From contig DAOULY010000012.1 of the NCBI GenBank assembly GCA_034414595.1, positions 173,167-237,166 of the forward strand: 64,000 nt of DNA, in the 5' to 3' direction. A model generated the notes under the pieces. That model saw nothing but the letters and a program-made list of their open reading frames with translations, was not told where the DNA came from and ran no database searches. This document shows positions 1 to 8,219 of the stretch, one piece after another (the first letter of the stretch is position 1; the number at the start of each line of letters is the position of its first letter). A program made the position numbers and the translations under genes. This stretch comes from DAOULY01 sp034414595. Lineage in GTDB: Bacteria > Chloroflexota > Dehalococcoidia > SZUA-161 > JAUWZY01.

Positions 1-77
1 ACACCGAGGGAGTTGTCGATCGAAAGCAGGGGCGCAGTCGGTACGGGACCAGAAGAGCCCCGGCTGCGACCGCATAA
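1..77 (+). CDS. rpsL: 30S ribosomal protein uS12, 3' end only
   Basis: Only the last 24 complete codons lie in the window, read in the frame starting at base 3 and ending at TAA 75-77. The peptide carries the conserved uS12 C-terminus DRKQGRSRYGTRR followed by a short Ala/Pro/Thr tail. uS12 sits at the decoding centre of the 30S subunit. It is the first gene of a classical str order (rpsL-rpsG-fusA), which supports the call. The gene is cut by the window edge, not broken. Confidence 0.93.
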   Translation, partial: TEGVVDRKQGRSRYGTRRAPAATA

Positions 78-102
78 CTTGGTCAACCGAACCGGATGAG
101 AG

Positions 103-126
103 GGCTTCTATTCTATGATAGAAGCC
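103..126 (+). promoter_or_regulatory. Intercistronic hairpin between rpsL and rpsG
   Basis: A perfect 9-base inverted repeat (GGCTTCTAT / ATAGAAGCC) with a 6-base loop lies in the 80-base gap upstream of rpsG and is followed by only three T's. In E. coli, protein S7 represses its own operon by binding the S12-S7 intercistronic RNA, so this could be the equivalent target. That role is inference; a weak attenuator is the alternative. Confidence 0.4.
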
Positions 127-157
127 TTTCGACTGCAAAGGGAGCTTGGGGGAGAAG

Positions 158-631
158 ATGCCAAGAAGAGGAAAAGTAAGACAAAGAGTAATAGTACCTG
201 ATGCCAAATACCACAGTGAGCAGTTGGCCAGGTTCACCAACAAGATGATGAAGTGCGGCAAGAAGAGCACGGCGGAGCGGATCGTGCATCAGGCCCTGGA
301 GATCGTTCGGGAGCGAGCAGGCGCAGAAGATCCCATCCAGGTCTTTGATCAGGCTATGAAAAACGCCACCCCGCTGTTAAAGGTCAAGCCGCGCCGTGTC
401 GGCGGTGCTACCTATCAAGTGCCGATTGAGGTCTCTCAGAAACAGGGGGTGTCCCTGGCCATGCGCTGGTTGGTACAGTCGGCGCGGGCCCGCAAGGGCA
501 AGTCGATGCCAGAGAGGCTGGCCGCAGAGCTGATAGACGCCTCCCAAGGTGAAGGAGCTACCGTTAAGAAGCGCCATGACACTCACAGGATGGCAGAAGC
601 AAACAGGGCGTTCGCCCACTACCGCTGGTGA
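158..631 (+). CDS. rpsG: 30S ribosomal protein uS7
   Basis: The product is 157 residues, close to the usual 156. It starts MPRRGKVRQR and contains the typical NKMMKCGKKSTAE and YQVPIEV segments and the C-terminal HRMAEANRAFAHYRW. uS7 nucleates assembly of the 30S head and contacts mRNA and tRNA near the E site. ATG 158 is preferred over the in-frame TTG 146 because a GGGGGAG Shine-Dalgarno stretch precedes it and the family begins here. fusA follows after 4 bases. Confidence 0.97.
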   Translation: MPRRGKVRQRVIVPDAKYHSEQLARFTNKMMKCGKKSTAERIVHQALEIVRERAGAEDPIQVFDQAMKNATPLLKVKPRRVGGATYQVPIEVSQKQGVSLAMRWLVQSARARKGKSMPERLAAELIDASQGEGATVKKRHDTHRMAEANRAFAHYRW

Positions 632-635
632 TAGT

Positions 636-2726
636 ATGTCGCGGCCGATTCCGCTACAACGTATCCGGAATATCGGTATTATTGCCCATATCGATGCCGG
701 GAAGACCACCGTCACCGAGATGGTGCTACATCTCACCGGCCGCACCTACAAGGTTGGCTGGGTAGATGAGGGCACCGCAGTGATGGATTGGATGCCTCAG
801 GAGAGAGAGAGAGGGATAACCATCACTGCCGCCGCCACCAGCTGCGACTGGCTGGAGCACCGGATCAATATCATCGACACCCCTGGTCATGTGGACTTTA
901 CCGCCGAAGTCGAGCGCAGCCTCAGGGTGCTCGATGGTGGCGTTGTCGTCTTCGATGCGGTCGCCGGTGTTGAGTCCCAGTCAGAGACGGTGTGGCGTCA
1001 GGCAGATAGGTATCGCGTGCCCAGGATTTGCTTTGTTAACAAGATGGACCGGATCGGTGCCGATTTCTTTAGAACGGTGAACATGATAAAGGCGCGGCTC
1101 AATGCCAACCCGGTGCCAATCCAACTCCCTCTGGGCGCCGAGGCATCGTTCCATGGCTCTATCGACCTCGTTGAGGACAGAGCTTGGCTTTTCCCCCAAG
1201 GCCTAGAATCGGACCCGGTCGAAACCACAATTCCCGATGACCAGAAGGAAACAGCCATCCAATTTCGTGACAGCCTGATCGAGAAGGTAGCCGAGGTAGA
1301 CGAAGAGTTCCTCATCTCATATCTGGAAAAGGGAACGGCTAATACCTCCGAACTCAAAGCTGCGCTGAGGAGAGCCACAGTGGCAAACAAACTTGTTCCC
1401 GTCCTCTGCGGCAGTGCCTTCAGAAGCCAAGGTATTCAGACAGTTTTGAACAGCATCGTGGACTACCTTCCTTCGCCACAGGATGTGCCTCCGATCATTG
1501 GGATCAATCCCAAAACCTCGGCCGAAGATTCCCGTCCTGCCGATGATGGCGGGCCCTTCGCCGCCTTGGCCTTCAAAGTGGTCACTGATCCGTTTGTCGG
1601 CAGGCTAGTCTATCTCAGGGTGTACTCCGGGACAGCTCAGGCTGGTTCTCAGGTTTTCAACTCCACCAAGGGACGCAAGGAGCGCCTGGGACGCTTGCTG
1701 CAGATGCACGCCAATCGCCGCGAGGAAGTAACCGAGGTTTACAGCGGCAGCATTGTTGCTGCCCTAGGTCTCAAGGATACCTCCACCGGCAATACCCTCT
1801 GCGATTTCAACGATCCCATCATCCTGGAGACGATCCACTTCCCGGTGCCGGTGCTCTCGGTTGCCATCGAACCCAAGACCAAAGCTGACCAGGACCGGAT
1901 TGTAGACGCCTTGATCAAGCTCGCTGAAGAGGACCCCACTTTCCAAACACGCTACGACCAAGAGACCGGGCAGACCATTATCTCGGGCATGGGCGAGCTT
2001 CATCTTGAGATCCTCATCGATCGCCTGATGCGTGAGTTCAAGGCAGAAGCCAAAGTAGGCCGACCACAGGTAGCCTATAGAGAGACAATCACCGCGCCGG
2101 CGCGGGCAGAGGGCCGGTTCATCAGGCAAACAGGAGGCCGAGGGCAGTATGGCAATGTGTCTCTGGAGCTTGAGCCTCTGGAACGAGGAAAGGGCTTTGA
2201 ATTTGTCAACCGGATCCAGGCTGGGGTCATACCCAAGGAGTATGTCCCCGCAATAGAAGCTGGGATCAAGGAGTCCCTGGATGATGGCGCCCTCGCTGGT
2301 TATCAAATGACCGACATCCGGGCTACGGTCTATGACGGCAGCTATCACGAGGTCGACTCCTCAGAGCTGGCATTCAAGATGGCCGGCTCGCTGGCGTTCA
2401 AGAACGGTGTAGCCAAGGCGAAGCCAGTGCTCCTCGAGCCCATCATGAAGTTAGACATAGTGACCCCTGGTGAATTCCTCGGTGATATAGTAAACGACCT
2501 CAATGCTAAAAGGGGGCATATCAGTGGCATCGAGTCCCATAACTCCAACCTGATGGTTCGCTGCCTCTTGCCGCTGGCTGAGACCTTCGGCTATGCCACC
2601 AACCTGAGGTCACTGAGCCAGGGCCGGGCTTCACACTCCATGGAGTTCGATCATTATCAAGAGGTGCCCCGAGAGATAGCAGAGGCCGTTATCGGCAAGA
2701 GGAGGGGCCAGGGAGGTATTACCTAA
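636..2726 (+). CDS. fusA: Translation elongation factor G
   Basis: This 696-residue GTPase drives ribosomal translocation and, with RRF, recycling. Visible G motifs are AHIDAGKTT (17-25), RGITI (59-63), DTPGH (81-85) and NKMD (135-138). Domain IV carries the expected YDGSYHEVDSSELAFK, the tip that enters the A site. ATG 636 (MSRPIPLQ) is chosen over in-frame upstream starts that would run back into rpsG. The str-operon position and full length argue for the housekeeping EF-G. The tuf gene that often follows is absent; rpsJ begins on the base after the stop. Confidence 0.97.
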   Translation: MSRPIPLQRIRNIGIIAHIDAGKTTVTEMVLHLTGRTYKVGWVDEGTAVMDWMPQERERGITITAAATSCDWLEHRINIIDTPGHVDFTAEVERSLRVLDGGVVVFDAVAGVESQSETVWRQADRYRVPRICFVNKMDRIGADFFRTVNMIKARLNANPVPIQLPLGAEASFHGSIDLVEDRAWLFPQGLESDPVETTIPDDQKETAIQFRDSLIEKVAEVDEEFLISYLEKGTANTSELKAALRRATVANKLVPVLCGSAFRSQGIQTVLNSIVDYLPSPQDVPPIIGINPKTSAEDSRPADDGGPFAALAFKVVTDPFVGRLVYLRVYSGTAQAGSQVFNSTKGRKERLGRLLQMHANRREEVTEVYSGSIVAALGLKDTSTGNTLCDFNDPIILETIHFPVPVLSVAIEPKTKADQDRIVDALIKLAEEDPTFQTRYDQETGQTIISGMGELHLEILIDRLMREFKAEAKVGRPQVAYRETITAPARAEGRFIRQTGGRGQYGNVSLELEPLERGKGFEFVNRIQAGVIPKEYVPAIEAGIKESLDDGALAGYQMTDIRATVYDGSYHEVDSSELAFKMAGSLAFKNGVAKAKPVLLEPIMKLDIVTPGEFLGDIVNDLNAKRGHISGIESHNSNLMVRCLLPLAETFGYATNLRSLSQGRASHSMEFDHYQEVPREIAEAVIGKRRGQGGIT

Positions 2727-3035
2727 ATGCCTGAGCAGAGGATCCGGATTAAACTGAAGGCGTATGACCACAGGATCTTGGACCAGTCGGCAAAGCAGAT
2801 AGTGGAGGCTGCCGAGGGCACTGGCGCGGCCGTAGCCGGCCCCGTTCCTCTCCCCACCCATATCAAGAAGTTCTGCGTCACACGCTCCCCAGTCATCGAT
2901 AAGGATTCCCGGGAGCAGTTCGAGATCAGAACTCATAAGCGCCTTATCGACATCTTGGACCCCAATAACAAGACAGTCGACGCCTTAACCAGGCTCAACC
3001 TGCCGGCAGGCGTTGATATCGAGATAAAGCTATGA
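2727..3035 (+). CDS. rpsJ: 30S ribosomal protein uS10 (NusE)
   Basis: The product is 102 residues, the normal size, with the conserved RIRIKLKAYDH start, the GPVPLPTHIKKFCV loop and the REQFEIRTHKRLIDI segment. uS10 is part of the 30S head and, as NusE, joins NusB/NusG in antitermination and transcription-translation coupling. Its ATG directly abuts the fusA stop, and it overlaps rplC by 4 bases, so it is probably translated by coupling. It marks the fusion of the str and S10 operons. Confidence 0.97.
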   Translation: MPEQRIRIKLKAYDHRILDQSAKQIVEAAEGTGAAVAGPVPLPTHIKKFCVTRSPVIDKDSREQFEIRTHKRLIDILDPNNKTVDALTRLNLPAGVDIEIKL

Positions 3036-3646
3036 TCTCAGCGATTCTAGGAAAGAAGATCGGGATGACTCAGGTCTTCAGGGAAGACGGTACAGTGGCG
3101 GCGGTCACCGCTATCGAGGCCGGGCCCTGCACCGTGACCCAGATCAAGGCCAAGGCCAAGGAAGGCTATGACGCTGTCCAGCTTGGCTTCGGTCAGGCCA
3201 AGAAGCTCAACCGTCCCGAGCGGGGACACCTTAAGAATTTGGAACCACATAAGCACCTCCGTGAATTCAAGCTGAAAGACACCTCCCAGTTTGAACTGGG
3301 ACAGAAGATCGATGTCGGCATATTCCAACCAGGAGATCTGGTCAACATCATCGGTACTTCAAAGGGAAGAGGTTTTGCCGGCGGAGTCAAGCGCCATGGC
3401 TTCGGTGGAGGGCCCAAGACTCATGGTCAATCTGACCGCCATCGGGCTCCCGGATCCATCGGCGCAGGCACTGACCCCGGACGCGTGATCAAAGGGCTGA
3501 AGATGGCTGGACACATGGGGAATCAAAGGGTCACAGTGCGGAACTTAGAAGTTATCCAGGCAGACCCAGAGCGCAGCCTACTCCTGGTCAAGGGAGCAGT
3601 GCCCGGCGCCCGCAATGGGCTGCTGATTATCGAGAAATCGAGTTGA
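3032..3646 (+). CDS. rplC: 50S ribosomal protein uL3
   Basis: The 204-residue protein has the N-terminal LGKKIGMTQVF signature, the GxxKGRGFAGGVKRHGF motif and the long extension (HRAPGSIGAGTDPGRV) that reaches toward the peptidyl-transferase centre. uL3 is one of the two initiator proteins of 50S assembly. The ATGA overlap with rpsJ implies translational coupling. It is followed by an unusually long gap of 104 bases for this cluster. Confidence 0.97.
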   Translation: MISAILGKKIGMTQVFREDGTVAAVTAIEAGPCTVTQIKAKAKEGYDAVQLGFGQAKKLNRPERGHLKNLEPHKHLREFKLKDTSQFELGQKIDVGIFQPGDLVNIIGTSKGRGFAGGVKRHGFGGGPKTHGQSDRHRAPGSIGAGTDPGRVIKGLKMAGHMGNQRVTVRNLEVIQADPERSLLLVKGAVPGARNGLLIIEKSS

Positions 3647-3714
3647 TGAGCTATATCCCCCAAGAGAAGATGAATTGCTATGAGCTGGCTCACTGAAAAT
3701 CGCGCTAAATCGGC

Positions 3715-3732
3715 GGGCTCTTCACCGAGCCC
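3715..3732 (+). promoter_or_regulatory. Small hairpin in the rplC-rplD gap
   Basis: GGGCTC and GAGCCC form a perfect 6-base stem around a TTCACC loop, 18 bases before the rplD start. There is no T-run, so it is unlikely to be an intrinsic terminator. It could influence rplD translation, since uL4 autoregulates the S10 operon in enterobacteria through a leader RNA, but nothing here demonstrates that. Confidence 0.25.
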
Positions 3733-3750
3733 ATAGCTGGATGAGATACA

Positions 3751-4398
3751 ATGCAAGTTCCAGTTCATGACACAGAAGGCCAGATAGTAGACCAGATCGA
3801 GCTCGATGACGCCGTGTTCGCGGTGCCGATGAACCGAGCCGTGGTTCATCAAGCACTGGTGCGGCAGCGAGCCAATGCCCGCCTGGGCACAGCCAGCACC
3901 AAGACCAGAAGCGAGGTCTCAGGAAGCACCAGAAAGCTCTATCGCCAGAAGCATACTGGTATGGCCCGGGCTGGGAGCAGGAGATCGCCAACTCGCCGTG
4001 GTGGCGGTGTTGCCTTTGGCCCCAAGCCGAGGAGCTATCGGCAGCGGATGCCCAAGAAGATGCGCCGCTTAGCCCTGAGATGTGTCCTCTCGGCTAAGGC
4101 CAACGAGGGCGAACTTAGGGTGATCAATGACTTAGGTCTAGACCAGCCCAGAACTAAAGACATAGTGCGCATCCTGGGGTCATTGAAAGTCGAATCCTCA
4201 GCACTGCTGGTTACCGCAGAGGCTGATGGAAACGTATATAAGTCAGTTCGGAACCTGAAGGAGGTCAAGATACTACCCGCAGCATTGCTCAATGTCGTCG
4301 ACCTCCTGTCGCACCAAGTTCTGGTCATAACCGTTGCTGCGGTACACAAGGCTGAGGGAATTTGGGGTCAGCACGCTGACGACAGAGGTGCATCTTAG
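3751..4398 (+). CDS. rplD: 50S ribosomal protein uL4
   Basis: The 215-residue protein shows the uL4 loop that lines the exit tunnel constriction, with TRSEVSGSTRKLYRQKHTGMARAG followed in part by RRGGGVAFGPKPRSY. The C-terminal Rossmann-like half contains the NVVDLLSH segment. uL4 is a primary 23S-binding protein and in some bacteria an operon repressor. The last ~20 residues (from AAVHKAEGIWG) extend slightly beyond the typical end. The start ATG has only a weak GGATGAG ribosome site. Confidence 0.95.
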   Translation: MQVPVHDTEGQIVDQIELDDAVFAVPMNRAVVHQALVRQRANARLGTASTKTRSEVSGSTRKLYRQKHTGMARAGSRRSPTRRGGGVAFGPKPRSYRQRMPKKMRRLALRCVLSAKANEGELRVINDLGLDQPRTKDIVRILGSLKVESSALLVTAEADGNVYKSVRNLKEVKILPAALLNVVDLLSHQVLVITVAAVHKAEGIWGQHADDRGAS

Positions 4399-4437
4399 TA
4401 TCAATTGAGTTATAATAAGGGTTTGTTTGAGGTAAAG

Positions 4438-4722
4438 ATGCATATCTACGAAGTGTTGCAGCGGCCAATCGTCACGGAGAAGAATGCCGCGCTCATGGAA
4501 CAGAACAAATACGCTTTTAAAGTGGCCCGCCAGGCCAACAAGCAACAGATCAAGGAGGCGGTGGAGAAATCGTTCAAGGTAAAGGTGACCCAGGTTAATG
4601 TGATGACCATCCAAGCAAAGGATAAGGGCTTTGGCCGACTTCGGGGGAAGGGATCGGCCTGGAAGAAGGCAGTGGTCACTCTGGAGCAAGGGCATAAGAT
4701 CGAGATCTTTGAAGAGGTATAA
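4438..4722 (+). CDS. rplW: 50S ribosomal protein uL23
   Basis: The product is 94 residues starting MHIYEVLQRPIVTEKN, which is the canonical uL23 N-terminus. uL23 surrounds the tunnel exit and docks trigger factor and SRP. ATG 4438 is preferred over the upstream in-frame TTG 4405 because GAGGT lies 5 bases ahead and the family starts here. The stop overlaps the rplB start by one base (TAATG). Confidence 0.96.
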   Translation: MHIYEVLQRPIVTEKNAALMEQNKYAFKVARQANKQQIKEAVEKSFKVKVTQVNVMTIQAKDKGFGRLRGKGSAWKKAVVTLEQGHKIEIFEEV

Positions 4723-5546
4723 TGGGGATTAAGGAGTATAAGCCGACCTCACCTGGGCGGCGGGGAATGAGCAGGGCTACCTTCGAGGAACTGACCAAGA
4801 AGGAGCCGGAAAAGTCCCTGCTCCTGCCCCTGAAAAAGAAGGGCGGCAGAAACAGACAGGGGAGAATTACAGTTCGCCACCGCGGCGGTGGTGCCAAGAG
4901 GATGCTGCGCATCATCGATTTCAAGCGTGATAAGTTCGGCATCTCGGGCACAGTAGCGGCCATTGAGTATGATCCTAATCGTTCCGCGCATCTCGCCCTG
5001 ATCCGATATAGCGACGGCGAGAAGCGCTATATCCTGGCCCCGCTCGGGCTTAAAGTCGGAGATACCGTCATGTCGGGGGCAGGGGCTGAGGTCAGGCCAG
5101 GCCACGCTATGCCCCTCAAGTCGATCCCTGTAGGCACCTTGGTCCACAACATCGAACTCTATCAGGGGCGCGGTGGGCAGATAGTGCGCGGCGCCGGGGC
5201 TTCAGCCCAGGTTTTAGGCAAGGAAGATAGCCACGTGCTGTTGCGCCTGCCCTCGGGAGAGCTTCGCCGCGTTCACGCCGAGTGCATGGCCACAGTTGGA
5301 CAGGTAGGAAACATCGATCATAGCAATATCAGCATAGGCAAGGCGGGGCGGACTAGATGGCTGGGAAAGCGGCCCACGGTGCGTGGCTCAGCTATGACCC
5401 CCCGCGATCACCCCCACGGCGGTGGTGAAGGCCGAGCCCCTATCGGACTCTCAGGACCCAAGACACCTTGGGGTAAACCAGCCTCTGGCGTCAGAACCAG
5501 AAAGCACAAGGTCTCAGATAGGCTCATCGTTAAGAGGAGAAAGTAA
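4722..5546 (+). CDS. rplB: 50S ribosomal protein uL2
   Basis: The 274-residue protein carries the conserved RNRQGRITVRHRGGG segment and the C-terminal HPHGGGEGRAPIG loop, whose histidine lies near the peptidyl-transferase centre. uL2 is required for subunit joining. Its TAATG overlap with rplW and the 2-base gap to rpsS place it firmly in the S10 operon. Confidence 0.97.
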   Translation: MGIKEYKPTSPGRRGMSRATFEELTKKEPEKSLLLPLKKKGGRNRQGRITVRHRGGGAKRMLRIIDFKRDKFGISGTVAAIEYDPNRSAHLALIRYSDGEKRYILAPLGLKVGDTVMSGAGAEVRPGHAMPLKSIPVGTLVHNIELYQGRGGQIVRGAGASAQVLGKEDSHVLLRLPSGELRRVHAECMATVGQVGNIDHSNISIGKAGRTRWLGKRPTVRGSAMTPRDHPHGGGEGRAPIGLSGPKTPWGKPASGVRTRKHKVSDRLIVKRRK

Positions 5547-5548
5547 GG

Positions 5549-5836
5549 ATGGGGAGATCGACCAAAAAGGGCCCCTTTGTGAATGTCAAACTGTTGCAGA
5601 AGGTTGAGGCCCTGCAGAGCAGCGGGCAAAAGGCGGTGATCAAGACCTGGGCCCGGAATTCGACCATTGTCCCGCAAATGGTCGGGCTCACCATCGGGGT
5701 TCATGATGGTCGTAGGCATATCCCCATTTTTATCACAGAGAACATGGTCGGGCATAAGCTCGGTGAGTTCGCTTCCACAAGGACGTTCAAGGGACACACT
5801 GCCAAAGCAGCTCGAGCCAGCCGGGTGAAGAAATAG
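5549..5836 (+). CDS. rpsS: 30S ribosomal protein uS19
   Basis: The 95-residue product begins MGRSTKKGPFV and contains TWARNSTIVPQMVGLTIGVHDG and the GHKLGEFASTRTFKGH motif, all diagnostic for uS19. It binds the 30S head with uS13 and contacts the 50S through bridge B1a. An AAGGA ribosome site lies just before the start. rplV begins on the base after its stop. Confidence 0.97.
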   Translation: MGRSTKKGPFVNVKLLQKVEALQSSGQKAVIKTWARNSTIVPQMVGLTIGVHDGRRHIPIFITENMVGHKLGEFASTRTFKGHTAKAARASRVKK

Positions 5837-6169
5837 ATGGAAGTGAAGGCTACGGCGAAACAGGTTAGGGTCTCGACTCAGAAGGCACAACTGGTCTTGG
5901 ATCTGATTCGAGGTAAAAAGGTGGATGAAGCACTGTCCATATTGAGGTTCGTGCCTACACCAACAGCTCGAGTCGTGGCCAAAGTGGTGAAGTCAGCTGC
6001 GGCCAATGCCGAGAACAACTTCCAGATGTTGCCCACAAATCTCAGGATCGTCAGGACTTACGCTGATAAAGGTGCCACCATGAAGAGGTCTCGCGCCAAC
6101 GCCAGGGGCAGAGTCAGCCCGATACTTAAGCGCTCGAGTCATATCACTGTGGTGGTAGCGGAGGAATAA
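5837..6169 (+). CDS. rplV: 50S ribosomal protein uL22
   Basis: The 110-residue protein matches the usual ~110. It has the N-terminal VRVSTQKAQLVLDLIRGKKV segment and the beta-hairpin end with MKRSRANARGRVSPILKRSSH, which lines the exit tunnel beside uL4. Macrolide-resistance changes in other bacteria map to this hairpin; nothing unusual is visible here. There is no intergenic space to rpsS or rpsC. Confidence 0.96.
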   Translation: MEVKATAKQVRVSTQKAQLVLDLIRGKKVDEALSILRFVPTPTARVVAKVVKSAAANAENNFQMLPTNLRIVRTYADKGATMKRSRANARGRVSPILKRSSHITVVVAEE

Positions 6170-6937
6170 ATGGGGCAAAAGGTTCACCCTGTAGGGTTTA
6201 GACTGGGCATCACCAAGGATTGGCAATCGAAATGGTATGGGGAGAAGACCTATGCTGCGTCGTTGCAGGAAGACTTGGCTATCCGCAAGGCAATCCGGGC
6301 TAAATACGGCGAAGCAGGCATCTCCCGTGTGGAGATCGAGCGTTGGTCAAACGAGGTCACGGTGACAGTCCATACGGCAAAACCGGGCGTGGTTATTGGC
6401 CGCGGTGGGCAAAGGGTCGACGAGCTGAGAAAGCATTTGGAGAAGACGACCGGGAAAAGAGTGCGGCTGAACATCCAGGAGATTCGAGAGCCTGAACTCG
6501 ATGCCTATCTTGTGGCCAGAAACATCGCCGATCAGCTGGAGAGGCGTATCTCCCGAAGGCGCGCGGTGAAACGAACTGTCGCCCGAACTATGGATCGAGG
6601 TGCCAAGGGAATAAAGGTGAACGTTTCCGGGAGGATCGGTGGTGCCGAGATCGCGCGCCGCGAAGTAGAACGTGAGGGGAGTGTCCCCCTGCATAACCTG
6701 CGCGCTGATATCGACTACGGATTTGCCGAAGCTTTGATCCCCAAGGGACTTCTCGGAGTCAAAGTCTGGATTTACAAGGGAGAGATTCGCCCCGAGCTGG
6801 AAGAGGCCGAGGTTGAGGCCGAAGCTGAGGCTGAGGTTAAAGCTGAGGCTGAGGTTGAGGCTGAGGTTAAAGCTGAGGTTGAGGCATTCACCGAGACCAA
6901 AGCGACTCCTGAGGTAGCAACGGAAGCAGGGGAATGA
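6170..6937 (+). CDS. rpsC: 30S ribosomal protein uS3 with a long repetitive acidic tail
   Basis: The first ~210 residues are a normal uS3: MGQKVHPVGFRLGI start, KH-domain GRGGQRVDELRKHLE, and the C-terminal lobe ending in LGVKVWIYKGEI. uS3 guards the mRNA entry tunnel and has helicase activity with uS4 and uS5. Residues ~211-255 are an Ala/Glu/Val/Lys-rich tail produced by near-exact DNA repeats, taking the protein to 255 residues. The tail is probably disordered and highly charged. The gap to rplP is 25 bases. Confidence 0.95.
   Translation: MGQKVHPVGFRLGITKDWQSKWYGEKTYAASLQEDLAIRKAIRAKYGEAGISRVEIERWSNEVTVTVHTAKPGVVIGRGGQRVDELRKHLEKTTGKRVRLNIQEIREPELDAYLVARNIADQLERRISRRRAVKRTVARTMDRGAKGIKVNVSGRIGGAEIARREVEREGSVPLHNLRADIDYGFAEALIPKGLLGVKVWIYKGEIRPELEEAEVEAEAEAEVKAEAEVEAEVKAEVEAFTETKATPEVATEAGE
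6806..6884 (+). repeat. In-frame short repeats coding the uS3 acidic tail
   Basis: Short units built from GAGGCTGAGGTTAAAGCT and its relatives are repeated nearly exactly, encoding alternating EA/EV/KA residues. The pattern looks like slippage expansion of hexamer and longer units that stayed in frame. Because it is low complexity, assembly could collapse or expand it. Confidence 0.75.
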
Positions 6938-6962
6938 TCGATTTATCCCAAGAGCAAAGATA

Positions 6963-7376
6963 ATGCTACAGCCGAAACGAGTTAAATATCGTAAGGTGCA
7001 CCGGGGCCGACGCCAGGGCACAGCTCAATCTGGCAATACTGTGGCCTTCGGTGAATATGGACTTCGGGCGCTGGAGCCAGCTTGGCTCACCAGCCGGCAG
7101 ATAGAGGCAGCTCGCCGCGCCATTGTCCGCCATGTCCGACGAGGTGGGCAGATTTGGATTCGCATCTTCCCTGATAAGCCGGTAACCAAAAAGCCGGCGG
7201 AGACCCGCATGGGCGGGGGCAAAGGCTCCCCTGACCACTGGGTGGCTGTGGTTAGGCCGGGGAGGATTTTGTTTGAGATCTCTGGAGTCAAAGACGAGAC
7301 GGCAAAGGAAGCATTACGCCTCGCTTCTCACAAACTGCCTATCGACACCAAATTCGTGGCCAGGGATGAGAAATGA
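6963..7376 (+). CDS. rplP: 50S ribosomal protein uL16
   Basis: The 137-residue product has the MLQPKRVKYRKVHRGR start, the GGQIWIRIFPDKPVTKKPAETRMG segment in pieces, and GGGKGSPDHWVAVV. uL16 helps organise the A and P sites and is a late-assembly protein. The start ATG has only a poor ribosome site and follows the rpsC tail by 25 bases. It overlaps rpmC by 4 bases. Confidence 0.96.
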   Translation: MLQPKRVKYRKVHRGRRQGTAQSGNTVAFGEYGLRALEPAWLTSRQIEAARRAIVRHVRRGGQIWIRIFPDKPVTKKPAETRMGGGKGSPDHWVAVVRPGRILFEISGVKDETAKEALRLASHKLPIDTKFVARDEK

Positions 7377-7573
7377 GGAGCGACGAGATTCGAAAGCTAA
7401 GCGATGAGGAGCTAACTAAGCGGCTGGAGGAGGCTCATCACGAGGTCTTCAACCTCAGATTCCGAGCAGCCATTAACCAGCTAACAGATTATAGCCAGAT
7501 GCGCAGGGCAAAGAGGAACATCGCCCGAATCAAGACCATAATCCGGGAAAGGAAACTCGGCAGAGAAACATGA
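7373..7573 (+). CDS. rpmC: 50S ribosomal protein uL29
   Basis: The 66-residue, mostly helical product carries the uL29 pattern (IRKLSDEELTKRLEEAHHEVFNLRFR at the start, then RRAKRNIARIKTII). It lies at the tunnel exit next to uL23 and contributes to the SRP and trigger-factor docking area. It overlaps rplP and rpsQ by 4 bases each (ATGA type), implying coupled translation. Confidence 0.96.
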   Translation: MRSDEIRKLSDEELTKRLEEAHHEVFNLRFRAAINQLTDYSQMRRAKRNIARIKTIIRERKLGRET

Positions 7574-7845
7574 GTCCTAAGGCATACGTTGGTCGCGTCA
7601 CCAGCGATAAGATGGACAAAACGGCAGTGGTCATGGTGCAAACCCGGCGCCGTCACCCTCGGTATAAGCGCGTCGTGACCTATAGAAAGAAATTCAAAGC
7701 CCACGATGAAGACAACGCCTGTCATATTGGTGACTTGGTCAGGATCATTGAGACTCGCCCCTTGTCCAAGGAGAAACGGTGGCGGGTGAGCGAGATCCTG
7801 AGCAAAGGGATGGCAATCGAGGCTTTGCGCACGGAGACGGAGTAG
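7570..7845 (+). CDS. rpsQ: 30S ribosomal protein uS17
   Basis: The 91-residue OB-fold protein has the GRVTSDKMDKTAVVMV strand and KYRKKFKAHDE-like and GDLVRIIETRPLSKEKRWRV segments typical of uS17. It binds 16S rRNA early in 30S body assembly. It overlaps rpmC by 4 bases and is followed after 5 bases by rplN. Confidence 0.96.
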   Translation: MSPKAYVGRVTSDKMDKTAVVMVQTRRRHPRYKRVVTYRKKFKAHDEDNACHIGDLVRIIETRPLSKEKRWRVSEILSKGMAIEALRTETE

Positions 7846-7850
7846 CAGCA

Positions 7851-8219
7851 GTGATCCAGCCATATACCAGGCTCAAAGTGGTGGATAATAGCGGTGCTCG
7901 GGAGATCATGTGCATCCATGTGCTCGGGGGCACGAGGAAAAGATATGCCCGAATTGGCGATCTCATCATGGCCTCGGTGAAGGAGGCCATACCCGGCGCC
8001 GCGGTTAAGAAGGGAGATGTAGTTCGGGCTGTCATTGTGCGTACAGCCAAGACCTACGGTCGCCCCGATGGCTCATATATTAGATTCGACGATAATGGAG
8101 CGGCAATCCTCGATGACAAGGGCAATCCCAGAGGGAGCCGTATCTTTGGCCCCGTGGCCCGCGAGCTGCGGGACAAGAATTTCATCAAGATCGTATCCTT
8201 AGCCCCTGAGGTGCTGTAG
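7851..8219 (+). CDS. rplN: 50S ribosomal protein uL14
   Basis: Starting at GTG 7851 the product is exactly the family length of 122 residues (MIQPYTRLKVVDNSGAREIMC). Longer in-frame starts would reach back into rpsQ and are not supported. It contains the NSGAR and ENAAVI-like DDNGAAILDDKGNPRGSRIFGPV segment. uL14 forms intersubunit bridges and is the binding site of the silencing factor RsfS. Confidence 0.96.
   Translation: MIQPYTRLKVVDNSGAREIMCIHVLGGTRKRYARIGDLIMASVKEAIPGAAVKKGDVVRAVIVRTAKTYGRPDGSYIRFDDNGAAILDDKGNPRGSRIFGPVARELRDKNFIKIVSLAPEVL

Noticed and set aside
2631..2936. Opposite-strand frames inside the ribosomal cluster
   Set aside because: All lie within recognised ribosomal genes and have no homology or translation signals of their own.
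6347..7021. A 224-codon frame opposite rpsC and rplP
   Set aside because: It is the shadow of the repetitive uS3 tail and conserved ribosomal genes; the repeated Leu/Asn/Ser translation is not protein-like.
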